Positions 1-8,301 of a stretch of 36,869 bases of DNA are shown in pieces (the first letter of the stretch is position 1; every line of letters starts with the position of its first letter). The stretch comes from JAXHUA01 sp034189695 (GTDB taxonomy: Bacteria; Chloroflexota; Dehalococcoidia; E44-bin15): the NCBI GenBank assembly GCA_034189695.1, contig JAXHUA010000084.1, positions 1 to 36,869 on the forward strand, read 5' to 3'. A program made the position numbers and the translations under genes. The notes under the pieces are model-generated. The model was not told the DNA's origin, made no database searches, and was given only the letters and a program-made list of their open reading frames with translations.

Positions 1-48
1 CCTCTCCTTCATCACCTCGGTATACTCTGTCAAGCTCGCTCTACTCAT
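1..48 (-). CDS. Transposase/integrase N-terminus, cut by window edge
   Basis: An ATG at 48-46 on the minus strand opens a frame that runs off the left edge after 16 codons (begins MSRASLTEYTEVMKER). A purine-rich GAGAGG lies just upstream as a possible ribosome binding site. The start resembles the N-termini of a group of DDE-type integrase/transposases that begin with a short acidic helix. Directly upstream are two 22-base direct repeats, typical of the end of an insertion sequence. Only 16 residues are visible, so the family call is tentative. Confidence 0.4.
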   Translation of the reverse strand, partial: MSRASLTEYTEVMKER

Positions 49-59
49 GCCTCTCATTG

Positions 60-116
60 GGTAACACCTTTTTTGAGGCAACGATACCCCACTCGGTAAC
101 ATTTATTATGAGGCAA
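60..116. repeat. Two 22-bp direct repeats at IS end
   Basis: Bases 60-81 and 95-116 are direct repeats of equal length. Both begin GGTAACA and end TGAGGCAA; 18 of 22 positions match, and the differences lie in the central T-rich part. They start 35 bp apart, just outside the truncated transposase frame. They look like repeated transposase-binding sites in the terminal region of an insertion sequence. That role is inferred; the repeat itself is seen directly. Confidence 0.55.
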
Positions 117-125
117 TTCGCGTCC

Positions 126-154
126 TTGACAAAGGCCATACGCGGTGCTAGTCT
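126..154 (+). promoter_or_regulatory. Sigma-70-like promoter for the PAS kinase
   Basis: TTGACA (126-131), a 17-base spacer and TAGTCT (149-154) point toward the histidine kinase, whose ATG lies about 112 bases downstream of the expected start site near 161. The -35 box is a perfect consensus and the -10 box is weaker. Confidence 0.5.
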
Positions 155-272
155 GTTTCGCCCAAGCTACTCTTGAACGTACCGTCCCACCAATACGCCG
201 GACTCCAACAGGCGCACCTCTGCGCCGCCATAGCGGTCTGTATTGCCCGACGCGCGACTGGGGTGACGGAAG

Positions 273-2576
273 ATGAAGAACGCCCGCAGGACCAAGGCCC
301 GGCTCCTGGAGGAACTAGATGAACTGCGCCACCGCATGGCTGAGGCCGCTGCGCGGGAGGAAGCCTACAGGCAGGACGCCCAGGAGCTGCAGACAACCGA
401 GGAATGGTTCCGTGATCTGTACCAGCGGCTGCCTCTTCCCTACCAGTCACTGGATGAGGACGGGCGCTTCATCACGGTCAATCAAGCGTGGCTTGACAAG
501 CTGGGCTACAGCCGTGATGAGGCGATAGGCCGCTGGTTCGGCGATTTCCTTTCTCCCCCGTACGTGGACCGCTTCAAGGACGCCTACCCCCGCTTCAAGG
601 CCGAGGGTGTAGTAGACGACATCGAGTTCGAGATGGTGCGGAAGGATGGTTCGCCCATACTGGTGTCGTACCACGGCCGCGTGGCATACGACGACGAAGG
701 CAAGTTCGAGCGGTCTCACTGCATCTTCCATGACATCACCGAGCGCCGGCAGCTCGAGGACGAGCTCCGCAGGCGCGAAGCGGAGTACCGCAGCCTTGTT
801 GAGACCGCTGGAGCCGGCATCGTGAGCATCGACCGCAACGGTGCCGTTACCTATGCCAACGACGCCATACGTGCCATGGTCGGCTTCTCACGACACGAGG
901 TGATCGGGCGGCCTTTCACCGACTTCCTCCATGCCGACGACATGGCCCGCATCTGGCAGGCCTTTTGCGATAGCGTCGAAAGGCAGGAGTACTACCCGAC
1001 ACTGGAGTTCAGACTGCTCCACAGAGAGGGCCATTGCGTGTGGTGCCATTCCAGCAATAACGTCGTCGCCTTGGATGACCGGCTCTTCGGCCTCAACGCC
1101 GTCATCCACGACATCACCTACCGCAAGCAGGCGGAGGACGCACTGCGCGACAGCGAGGAATTCGCCTCCAGTCTCCTGGCAAGCTCTCCCATCCCCATGC
1201 TGGTGATCGACCCCGATTCCTCCATCAGATACGTGAACCCCGCCCTGGAGCGGATGACCGGCCTCTCCGCCGCTGAGGTCATCGGAGTCCAGGCTCCGTA
1301 CCCGTGGTGGACTGAGGAGACCCTGGAGAAGACCCACGCAGACCTGATAGACGCCATGGCGCGGGGTGCCTACAACCTGGAGGAGGTCTTCAGGAAGAAG
1401 AACGGCGAGCGCTTCCAGGTCGAGATAACGTCCGCAGCTGTGACGCGCGGCGGTCAACTGCGCTTCTACCTGGCGACCTGGGTGGACGTCACCGAGCGCA
1501 AACGGGCGGAGGACGCTGTGCGCGAATCCGAGGCCAAGTACCGTAGCCTGGTACAGCACTATGCCGACGGGGTCGTTGTCGTCCAGAGTGACGAGGTGAG
1601 ACTGGTCAACCCGGCCATGGTGCGCATGCTGGCAGCCGACAGCGAAGAGGCGATCGTGGGCGAGCCGTTCACCGACTTCGTTAGCCCCGAGCACCGCGAG
1701 ATGGCCCGGGAGAGGGGGCACCGTCGGGAGCGGGGAGAAGATGTCCCTTCACGCTACGAGGTCAAGGTCCTGCGGTGCAATGGTACTCGGTTCGATGCCG
1801 AGCTATCGGTCGGCCTCATCCCATACGAGGGCGGTGTGGCACGCCAGGGGCTCGTGCGTGACATTACCGAGCGCAAGCAGGCGGAGGAGCGAATCCGCGA
1901 CTTCCAGAAGCGTCTCCGCTCTCTCGCGTCACAGCTCTCGCTGGCCGAGGAGCGGGAACGCAAGCGCCTGGCGGCCGGACTGCACGATGAGATAAGCCAG
2001 CCTCTGGGCATCCTCAAGATGCGCCTGGGTGAGCTCGGGAGAAGCGAACCGTCGGCTGACATAAAGGAACGCCTCGGTTATATGGAAGCCCTCGTCGACC
2101 AGATGATTGCCGACACACGCTCCCTGATGTTCGACATGAGCCCTCCTGTTCTCTACGAGCTGGGCCTGGAGGCCGGCCTGGAGTGGCTGTGCGAGCAAAT
2201 CCAAGCCGAGCATGGTATCACCTGCGTTTTCGAGGATGACGGCCAGCCCAAGCCTCTGGGCGACGATGCCCGCGGCCTCCTCTTCTGGGATGCCCGCGAG
2301 CTGCTGGTGAACGTAGTCAAGCACGCGCGAGCGACGACGGCCATCGTCTCCATTCGTAGAAGCGAGGACGAGATCCGCGTTACCGTGGAGGATGACGGCA
2401 AGGGCTTCGACACCAGACGCGTGGAGAAGAGGGCGCGCGGCTTTGGCCTGTTTAGCATCCGTGAGCGACTCACCGAGTTCGGGGGAAGGATGGAGCTTCA
2501 CTCCGCGCCAAGCAAGGGAACCCGCGTGACGCTCGTGGTCCCGCTTCAGCACCACCCTGACAGCGCCGGCGAGTAG
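273..2576 (+). CDS. Soluble multi-PAS sensor histidine kinase (NarL/DesK-type HisKA_3)
   Basis: This 767-residue protein has no membrane segment or signal peptide, so it should act in the cytoplasm. An N-terminal coiled coil (about 1-45) leads into four PAS/PAC modules at roughly 45-160, 165-285, 295-410 and 420-540. Each ends in a DITERR/DVTERK-like PAC signature. The dimerisation/phosphoacceptor helix follows, with ERKRLAAGLHDEISQPLG and phospho-acceptor His571. The C-terminal HATPase domain shows an N-box around 676 (ELLVNVVKHA) and a G-box DDGKGF at 707-712. This layout belongs to the HisKA_3 kinases that usually signal to LuxR/NarL-type response regulators. No response regulator gene is adjacent, so it is an orphan here. 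The PAS domains could bind a flavin, heme or small ligand; no specific cofactor residue can be assigned by eye. A weak GGAAG lies directly against the chosen ATG. Confidence 0.9.
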   Translation: MKNARRTKARLLEELDELRHRMAEAAAREEAYRQDAQELQTTEEWFRDLYQRLPLPYQSLDEDGRFITVNQAWLDKLGYSRDEAIGRWFGDFLSPPYVDRFKDAYPRFKAEGVVDDIEFEMVRKDGSPILVSYHGRVAYDDEGKFERSHCIFHDITERRQLEDELRRREAEYRSLVETAGAGIVSIDRNGAVTYANDAIRAMVGFSRHEVIGRPFTDFLHADDMARIWQAFCDSVERQEYYPTLEFRLLHREGHCVWCHSSNNVVALDDRLFGLNAVIHDITYRKQAEDALRDSEEFASSLLASSPIPMLVIDPDSSIRYVNPALERMTGLSAAEVIGVQAPYPWWTEETLEKTHADLIDAMARGAYNLEEVFRKKNGERFQVEITSAAVTRGGQLRFYLATWVDVTERKRAEDAVRESEAKYRSLVQHYADGVVVVQSDEVRLVNPAMVRMLAADSEEAIVGEPFTDFVSPEHREMARERGHRRERGEDVPSRYEVKVLRCNGTRFDAELSVGLIPYEGGVARQGLVRDITERKQAEERIRDFQKRLRSLASQLSLAEERERKRLAAGLHDEISQPLGILKMRLGELGRSEPSADIKERLGYMEALVDQMIADTRSLMFDMSPPVLYELGLEAGLEWLCEQIQAEHGITCVFEDDGQPKPLGDDARGLLFWDARELLVNVVKHARATTAIVSIRRSEDEIRVTVEDDGKGFDTRRVEKRARGFGLFSIRERLTEFGGRMELHSAPSKGTRVTLVVPLQHHPDSAGE

Positions 2577-2710
2577 CGCCGATGTCATCAGCAGTCCTCC
2601 ATGCCGCTGGGGTACTCCACACCAAATGGCCCGCTTCTCAGGTGCCAGGAGTCCATGCCCCCACGACGCTGCTTCGCGGCGGCCTACTATAATGCTCAAG
2701 CAGGGCCAGA

Positions 2711-3178
2711 GTGTCGCAACCCACCTGGCTCAAGGCACGAGGAAAGCGTGTAATAGCGAATTGTCCCATTGTGATAAGAGTCCCCGCCTGTCCTATGTAT
2801 CCGCTTGTCCTCAAGCAGAAAGACATTCGGCCCACGCACATCCCTATGCAAGTGCTGGCGAGGATACCATACTACGGCAGGGGCTGCGCAGCCGGTATGC
2901 CCTTTGGCTATCTCGTGGTGCGGGCAAATGGCGACCTCAACCCTTGCATGCTGCTTCAGGTAAAAGTTGGCAACGTAAGGGAAAGGCCTATCAAGGAAAT
3001 ATGGCAGGACTCACCGGTATTGGCTCGGCTCCGAAGCAGGGATATGCTCCAGGGGGAGTGTGGCAAGTGTGAACACAAGAAAGTCTGTGCCGGATGTAGG
3101 GGCAGGGACTACGAAGAGGCAGGAGATGTGTTTGCCGCTGATCCGGGCTGCTGGCTTTCTCAGGGGAAACCCAGCTGA
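2711..3178 (+). pseudogene. Radical SAM/SPASM protein remnant (C-terminal half only)
   Basis: The frame encodes the C-terminal auxiliary-cluster (SPASM) domain of a radical SAM enzyme. It has GCAAG, then NPC, GNVRERPIKEIWQDSP, and a CGKCEHKKVCAGCRGRDYE cluster ending in DPGC. The radical SAM core with its CxxxCxxC motif is absent, and an in-frame TAA at 2690-2692 closes the frame upstream, so it cannot be a working enzyme as it stands. The domain is strikingly like the C-terminus of the heme synthase AhbD encoded at 20440-21576, with the same order of Cys motifs and the GNVR..IW.DSP block. It is probably a truncated paralogue of the AhbD/AhbC family. The first ~25 residues do not resemble the family and are probably not native. 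Confidence 0.7.
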
Positions 3179-3340
3179 ATTCCCTGGGTTAAATGTTGGC
3201 GGGCGAGGCCGGCGTCCAACAAAACCGAGAATCGTGCAATGGCATCATGAAGAGTTCACTTCTCGGCAAGACCCGTGCGGAGGTAACGAACCAACGAACA
3301 TGACTTAACAGCACAAATCTGAGATAACTTGCACACCAAA

Positions 3341-4060
3341 TCAATTGTTCTTTGATACTAACCCAACTTTCTGTTTCTTGAACCAATCATAGAACCTCCG
3401 CGGATCGAGAAACTCGGGTAATACCCCGCTGCGTTGAATCCACCCATCTCTTACCGATAACCCGCCCCATTCGTGCAATAACTCTTCTTTGACTCTATAT
3501 GCGCCAGACCGCCAATGACCAATAGGAATGCAGCGTTCTAGTCTGCCTGATAGTTCCTCCTTGCCAAACACCACAATGTCTGTGTGGTCAGGTTCTCTCC
3601 TAGTATGTGCATTCTTGTGCCAGTCTTGTTCTGACACCGACTTAGCCAATGTCACCCTGTCTACAACATATAGACCGACCAAAGCATAAATCAGCTCGTC
3701 GGTGAGGGATTTCACAGGGCGGAGAGCTGCGTAGAAAGCGAGAACATCACCACTGATTAGTTTTAATAGCGGCCTGCCTCTCATGTTCTCGTCTCCGTAG
3801 GTTAGGTATTCGAAATCCGGGTCGAGGTGTGAGTGTCGTTCCAGCAATCTCTGAGGGATTTGCTTACCAAGTGACTCACACACAGCCTCGAATTTATCAT
3901 AGTTAGTCCCGTATCCAGTGCGAATCGGCTTCCTCCCGTTAGCCTCATTCTCCAAAATTGGCACGTATGCGTACTTCCACGTCTCCAAATCGACTGGCGC
4001 AAGCCATTTTCCTGATCCTGGTGTGAGGTCAATCGCAATTCTGACTAAGTACGCTTTCAT
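3341..4060 (-). CDS. Putative nucleotide-modification-associated (Nmad3-like) protein
   Basis: This 239-residue protein begins MKAYLVRIAIDLT. It carries conserved-looking blocks: a KW.APVD segment near the N-terminus, HLDPDFEYLTYGDENMRG mid-protein, then GDVLAFYAALRP, YALVGLYVVDRV, a RLERCIPIGHWR segment and a C-terminal FLDPRRFYDWF. I associate this pattern with the Nmad3 group of proteins, predicted from comparative genomics to take part in modified-nucleotide systems. I do not know a proven activity. There is no signal peptide or membrane segment. It stands alone, next to an IS1380-like element, with AT-richer sequence than its neighbours, which fits acquisition by transfer. The family name is from memory and needs a profile search. 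Confidence 0.5.
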   Translation of the reverse strand: MKAYLVRIAIDLTPGSGKWLAPVDLETWKYAYVPILENEANGRKPIRTGYGTNYDKFEAVCESLGKQIPQRLLERHSHLDPDFEYLTYGDENMRGRPLLKLISGDVLAFYAALRPVKSLTDELIYALVGLYVVDRVTLAKSVSEQDWHKNAHTRREPDHTDIVVFGKEELSGRLERCIPIGHWRSGAYRVKEELLHEWGGLSVRDGWIQRSGVLPEFLDPRRFYDWFKKQKVGLVSKNN

Positions 4061-4385
4061 GCTATATTACCCAACAATCCGCATTCTACGTCGCGGATGT
4101 TTAAGCTAACAAGGGTGAGCTATCACTAGATAGGTTTAAGCTGGGATTTCCCATATCAATTCGGAGTGAGCTGATATCGTCCCTCCTCGTCTTGATGGTA
4201 TGCTATACGCGGTGCATTCGTTTGTCAACCCCTGCCCAGAACCCTCCGGGTAACCCATAGCATTCCGAGAGTTCAAGTCCGGCACCCCAAGAAACCTGTT
4301 TGGCAACCCAAAAGTAGCCCTCCACCCGAAAAAAGAAAAAACTTCCCTATCCTTTCGTCTGGTTACCCGTTGTGCCACCAATGTG

Positions 4386-5522
4386 CTAGTCAGGAGCCAG
4401 GCGTAACTGCCTTACTTGCTCCAGGATGGCAGCAAACAACTCTCTGGGTACTGCCACCTCAGCCAATTGGAAGACAATCCGCCGGGCATGGCGCACCATC
4501 CGTCCGCCCATCTTGATCAGTTTTACCTGAAGGCTGCGCAATGACCAGTCCTTGATTGCCTTGGGCAAGCCCAGCCTGCGCAGGAAGTTCCCCAGGTTGT
4601 AGGCCAGGACGAATAGCTGAAGCCGCACCTGATTGGCAATGAGCCGGTGACAGGAAAGCCTGGTCCAGTTCAGAGCATACTTGCCTTCTTTAATCCATTG
4701 CTCTGCCGTCCCACGACCGTTATAGAAGTGCACCACACCCTTGGCTTTCACGGAGAGGTTAGTGACGATGAAGCCCACCCGGGGTAATAGCTCTCCGCGG
4801 TGCCATTCAACTTTAGCTACCACTCGCCTGGGGTGATCCCAGCTCTTTGCCTGATACTGAAAGTCGTGGTAGCGGATTACGGGCTTCTCAGGTAACTCCC
4901 CTTCAGGACGTTTCAGCAGATGCTTGATATGCTCCTGCAGCACCTCGTTGGCGGGAAGCCGGATGGCATAGCCAATGTCCCGTGGCTCCAGGTATTCATA
5001 TATCTCCGGCTTGGCAAAGGCAGCGTCGCCTCGGAAGAGCAGCCGCACCCCCTTGCGTTGGTAACGTTCCACCGCCGGCGCAAGAACTTCCTGCCAGCGG
5101 TCAGCACTGTGGACATTACCCGACCTCAGCAGGGCTTCCTCGCAGTCTCCGAAGTGGTTGAACAGGAAGAGCGGGTGGTAACAGACACACTCAAAATGAC
5201 CGTTGTAGGCCGCTCCTTCCTGCTCCCCATACACGGGGCTCTCCGAGCTGTCCATGTCCAGGATGACCTTCTGGTGCCGGGTTCGCATCATGGCCCGATC
5301 TACCCATTCAGCGTTCAGTTGCTCCAGGCCTCTCAGGTTATCCTTGGTAGCAAGCACTTCGGTCTCAAACCGGCTCAGGGTATTGGTGCTGGCCGCCTGC
5401 TTCTCTAAGGCTCGACGACCAACCACCGCTTGCATAGCAGGATCTCTGGCTAGCCGTGCCGCATCATTGGTATCCTCATATCCCGCCAGGCGACTATACA
5501 CTGACTGCCGCAATAGGGGCAC
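4386..5522 (-). pseudogene. IS1380-type DDE transposase, main part (gene split by amber codon)
   Basis: The 378-residue frame carries the DDE catalytic core of an IS1380-like transposase. It shows VILDMDSSE (first Asp), LLFRGDAAFAKPEIY (second Asp) and YNGRGTAEQWIKEGK (Glu), followed by a C-terminal region with VLAYNLGNFLRRL. It starts at a GTG only because a TAG stop at 5532-5534 interrupts the same frame. Reading through that codon joins it without shift to the 61-residue N-terminal piece at 5532-5717, giving a normal-length transposase. At the stop, relatives have Gln before H.LV.LLRQS, so a CAG-to-TAG change is the simplest history. The element is probably inactive, unless the stop is suppressed or is a sequencing error. 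Confidence 0.85.
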
Positions 5523-5531
5523 CAGCTCATG

Positions 5532-5717
5532 CTAAACATTCCTGCCACCCCGGATCTCTTGAAGATAGATCGGTGCCATCTCCGTTAGTCCCAGCACATC
5601 ATCCAGTTCTCGACAGGCCAGCAGTCCTGCGTCCGAGGTAATCCTGGCCCCGTGGAATTCTAGCCTCAGCCGTTTATCAAATTGAAGCTTCAGTGTCTCC
5701 TTGGTCTTTTCCCCCAT
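5532..5717 (-). pseudogene. IS1380-type transposase N-terminal fragment
   Basis: This 61-codon piece begins MGEKTKETLKLQFDKRLRLEF and contains HGARITSDAGLLACRELDD, the typical N-terminus of an IS1380 transposase. It ends in TAG (5534-5532) in the same frame as the main transposase part, separated only by the codons for HEL. It is the 5' end of the same gene rather than a gene of its own. Confidence 0.85.
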
Positions 5718-5885
5718 TGGGTTCCTCCAGCCAGCCCCTTGCCGTGAAGCTAAACATAGGGGCTTTTGAAGCTATTTTACCATAGAAACCTGTCTATACC
5801 CCCGGTTTGATATGGGAAAAGCAGGATAATACCCGCGTCCAGATCAAAGGAGGCCAGAGAAGCGAAGAGAATCCTGGTATGCGCA

Positions 5886-6365
5886 ATGGTACTGCTCCTG
5901 CTCGGAGCAACGGCCGCCTGCTGCCCGAACGGCACGTCAACGCCAACACCAACCCCAAGCCCCACACCAACGTCTACAAACGGTGACGGAGGCGGTACGC
6001 AGGCCTATGCAGACCTGGAGGTCTTTGAGATAATTGTCGACGAGCTGCCACAACCCAACATGCCCTTCTGCGTAGAGGTGTGGGTGAGGAACTGGGGCGA
6101 CGTCTCATCAGGACCATACGATATTACCATAGGCATCTGTGACCTGGGCTACGCCACGGCGCAATGTCACCTCTGTCTTCAGTCTTTCAACGAACCGGGC
6201 CTGGCACCAGGCCAGACCAAGCAGGTCTACTTCAGTTGCGCTGAGACAGTGCCTCGCCCGGGCAATCATGAACTCTACATCGAGATGGCACCAAGCAATG
6301 ATTCGTGGGTCGATGGGAACCCTGCCAACAACTTCAGGAGCTGGAACTTCGCCGTAGTACAATAG
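5886..6365 (+). CDS. Probable exported protein with CARDB-like domain
   Basis: A hydrophobic segment (MVLLLLGATAACC) is followed by a Thr/Pro-rich linker of TPTPTPSPTPTS type and one domain of about 115 residues. That domain starts ADLEVFEIIVDELP and continues with VEVWVRNWGDVSSGPYDITI and GNHELYIEM, the look of a CARDB/Ig-like adhesion or cell-surface fold. It is probably secreted or lipid-anchored at the Cys near residue 12-13. The start is uncertain. The frame is open upstream to the IS end, and codons 5859-5885 would add a basic stretch (EAKRILVCA) that makes a better signal peptide. An ideal AAAGGAGG at 5846-5853 is followed by no ATG, GTG or TTG at the right distance. The start may use a rare codon or may have been damaged. 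Confidence 0.55.
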   Translation: MVLLLLGATAACCPNGTSTPTPTPSPTPTSTNGDGGGTQAYADLEVFEIIVDELPQPNMPFCVEVWVRNWGDVSSGPYDITIGICDLGYATAQCHLCLQSFNEPGLAPGQTKQVYFSCAETVPRPGNHELYIEMAPSNDSWVDGNPANNFRSWNFAVVQ

Positions 6366-6427
6366 CATTGAAATGCCTCTCTAAAGGTCTGGCCCGGCTC
6401 AGGAGCACTCACCCACGGGGAGAGGCA

Positions 6428-6607
6428 GTGAAAGCCAGCGGACTCATCGCACTGACGCTTGTCGCCCTTGTCCTGTTACCTTGCATTGCCTGTGGCGGTG
6501 AACCAGCCACCGCCCCCACGCCGACCCCGACGCCCACTGCGGTCGCCCCACTGCGGTCGCCAGCGTGGAGCAGGACACCATCATCGACCACACCTGCCTC
6601 GACATAG
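6428..6607 (+). pseudogene. Lipoprotein signal peptide frame of the GH114-like gene (frameshifted off)
   Basis: A GTG at 6428 with GGGAG just upstream encodes a clear lipoprotein signal: a short basic start, LIALTLVALVLLPCIAC, then GGEPATAPTPTPTPTAVA. The lipobox is PCIAC. After a 14-bp tandem duplication (6533-6560) this frame diverges and stops at 6605-6607. Removing one copy of the duplication joins it exactly to the long frame at 6565-8301. It is therefore the displaced 5' end of that gene. Confidence 0.8.
6533..6560. repeat. 14-bp tandem duplication that breaks a reading frame
   Basis: CCCACTGCGGTCGC occurs twice back to back, at 6533-6546 and 6547-6560. Fourteen bases is not a multiple of three, so the second copy shifts the frame between the signal peptide and the enzyme domain. 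With one copy the protein reads TPTAVASVEQDTIIDHTC without interruption. Confidence 0.9.
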
Positions 6608-8301
6608 AGATGCTTCCTTCCCACTGGGTTGAGCACATCAACAAAAACATCGCCCTTCACTACGCCCACACCTCTCACGGCGAGCAGCTCATCTACGGGG
6701 CGCAGATCGTCGAGGCGGAGGACCCGGACTTCGCCATCAGCCTGGAGGAATGCGACCTACCCGTGCCCACGGCCTCCCTCAGCGTTATGGACGGGATGCC
6801 GCCGCTCTCCGACCGCTGGTGCGAGACCTACGTCGGCCCGGAGTACTACTGGGACTCGCCCGAAGGGACAACATGGGTCGGCGACGCCCTCGCCGCCTTC
6901 GACATCGACGTGTCCACGTGGTGCTGGTGCTGCCAGCAGGACGACAACTCCGCCGACGACACCCAGAGATACCTCAACGCGATGAGCGCCCTTGAGGCAG
7001 CCCATCCCGACGTGACCTTCGTGTACTTCACCGGCAACGCGCAGTCGGCAAGCGACAACCGCTACGCCAGAAACGAGCAGATACGGGAATACTGCCGGAA
7101 CAACGGCAAGTGGCTGTTCGACTTCGCCGACATCGATTGCTGGCACGACGGCGAGCAGCATACCGAGAACGGCGTTCCCACGGAGCATCCTCACTACTCC
7201 GACGCCGGGGAGTACGCCGGCCACACCTCGTATGACAACTGCCGCAACAAGGGTCGGGCGCTGTGGTGGCTGCTGGCCCGTATCGCCGGATGGGACGGCG
7301 GCGGCGGAACAGCGACCACAGGCGGGCCGCTGCCGCTGTCAGAGGTACGCTCGTGGGCATATCAGATTCAGGGGCTGAGCGAGCCCGGCGCGGTGGAAGC
7401 GCTGGCCCAATCAGACTACGACATGCTGGTCGTCGAACCCACCAGGACGGACTGGTCATCGGACGACAGGTACTTCGACACCGAGGGCATGGTGTCGCAG
7501 CTCAAGGCGTCCAGAGCCAGCGACGGCATTCATCGGAAGCTGGTCATAGCCTACGTCGATATCGGGCAGGCCGAGAACTGGCGATGGTACTGGTCGTGGT
7601 CGGAGGACTGGTCCAAGGGAGAGTCCCCTCCAGCCGATTGGCCGGAGTACATCCTCACCACCGACCCTGATGGCTGGGAGGGGTGCTTCCCCGTGGCCTA
7701 CTGGGACGACCAGTGGAAGGACATCGTGATATATGGCGTCGACCGCGACGACTCCTCGTTGCGTGACTACGATAGCATGGTCGATGAATTGGTTGTCGAT
7801 GGCTTCGACGGCATCTACCTCGATTGGGTTGAGGGATACGAGGATGAGGCCGTCGACGCGGAGGCGGACAGCCAGGGGAGGGACGCCACGACGGAGATGA
7901 TACGCTTCATCGAGGAGATAAGGGACTACGCTGTCAACCGGGACCCGGACTTCGTCGTCATCCAGCAGAACGCGGCAGCGCTCTGTGAAGGGCATCCGGA
8001 GTTGCTGTCGCTTATCGACGCCATTGCCCAGGAGGCGGTGTGGTACGACGGAGCGGCAACAGATGACTGGAATGACCCCGACGGACACGATATCCGCAGT
8101 GACGGCTCTTTGTCGGACTACTACTTGGACCGCCTCGACGAGTACCTGGAGTCAGGCCTTCCCGTCTTCAACTGCGAGTACGCGCTGGAGTGCGCCGACG
8201 AAGCGTACCAGCGCTCCTGCGACGAGGGCTATGTCCCCTACTGCACGCGCACGGCGTTGTCGGAACTGACCACCTCGCCACCACCCTCACCGGCACGATG
8301 A
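6565..8301 (+). CDS. GH114/TM1410-like glycosidase with N-terminal hydrolase-like domain (lipoprotein, frameshifted)
   Basis: The 578-residue frame has two regions. Residues about 1-235 contain HYAHTSHGEQLIYG, many Trp and Cys (WCWCCQQDD) and DFADIDCWHDGE. They look like an SGNH-type hydrolase fold, but I hold this loosely. Residues about 255-560 match the TM1410/GH114 endo-alpha-1,4-polygalactosaminidase group: SWAYQIQGL, VIAYVDIGQAENWRWYW (first carboxylate) and DGIYLDWVEGYED (second carboxylate). The protein is probably an outer-face polysaccharide hydrolase. Its ATG at 6565 is internal: the real start is the GTG at 6428, separated by the 14-bp duplication. The repaired protein would have 619 residues. 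The last 15 bases overlap the convergent mtaB gene. Confidence 0.8.
   Translation: MEQDTIIDHTCLDIEMLPSHWVEHINKNIALHYAHTSHGEQLIYGAQIVEAEDPDFAISLEECDLPVPTASLSVMDGMPPLSDRWCETYVGPEYYWDSPEGTTWVGDALAAFDIDVSTWCWCCQQDDNSADDTQRYLNAMSALEAAHPDVTFVYFTGNAQSASDNRYARNEQIREYCRNNGKWLFDFADIDCWHDGEQHTENGVPTEHPHYSDAGEYAGHTSYDNCRNKGRALWWLLARIAGWDGGGGTATTGGPLPLSEVRSWAYQIQGLSEPGAVEALAQSDYDMLVVEPTRTDWSSDDRYFDTEGMVSQLKASRASDGIHRKLVIAYVDIGQAENWRWYWSWSEDWSKGESPPADWPEYILTTDPDGWEGCFPVAYWDDQWKDIVIYGVDRDDSSLRDYDSMVDELVVDGFDGIYLDWVEGYEDEAVDAEADSQGRDATTEMIRFIEEIRDYAVNRDPDFVVIQQNAAALCEGHPELLSLIDAIAQEAVWYDGAATDDWNDPDGHDIRSDGSLSDYYLDRLDEYLESGLPVFNCEYALECADEAYQRSCDEGYVPYCTRTALSELTTSPPPSPAR

Larger units (their letters stand above)
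4147..5819 (-). mobile_element. IS1380-family-like insertion sequence
   Basis: The element is bounded by an imperfect terminal inverted repeat. TTTCCCATATCAA at 4147-4159 matches its exact complement at 5807-5819, and the match continues inward as CGG with a few mismatches to about 20 bp. The span of about 1.67 kb and one transposase gene on the minus strand fit the IS1380 family. I could not find a convincing short target duplication just outside the repeats, so the exact ends may be off by a few bases. The right end sits immediately upstream of the CARDB-like gene. Confidence 0.7.

Noticed and set aside
4136..4381. 81-codon minus-strand frame at the end of the IS
   Set aside because: It spans the terminal inverted repeat and has no family resemblance; best taken as non-coding IS end.
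4143..5823. Target-site duplication flanking the IS1380-like element
   Set aside because: Short matches such as AAGC exist on both sides but at unequal distances from the inverted repeats, so no duplication can be claimed.
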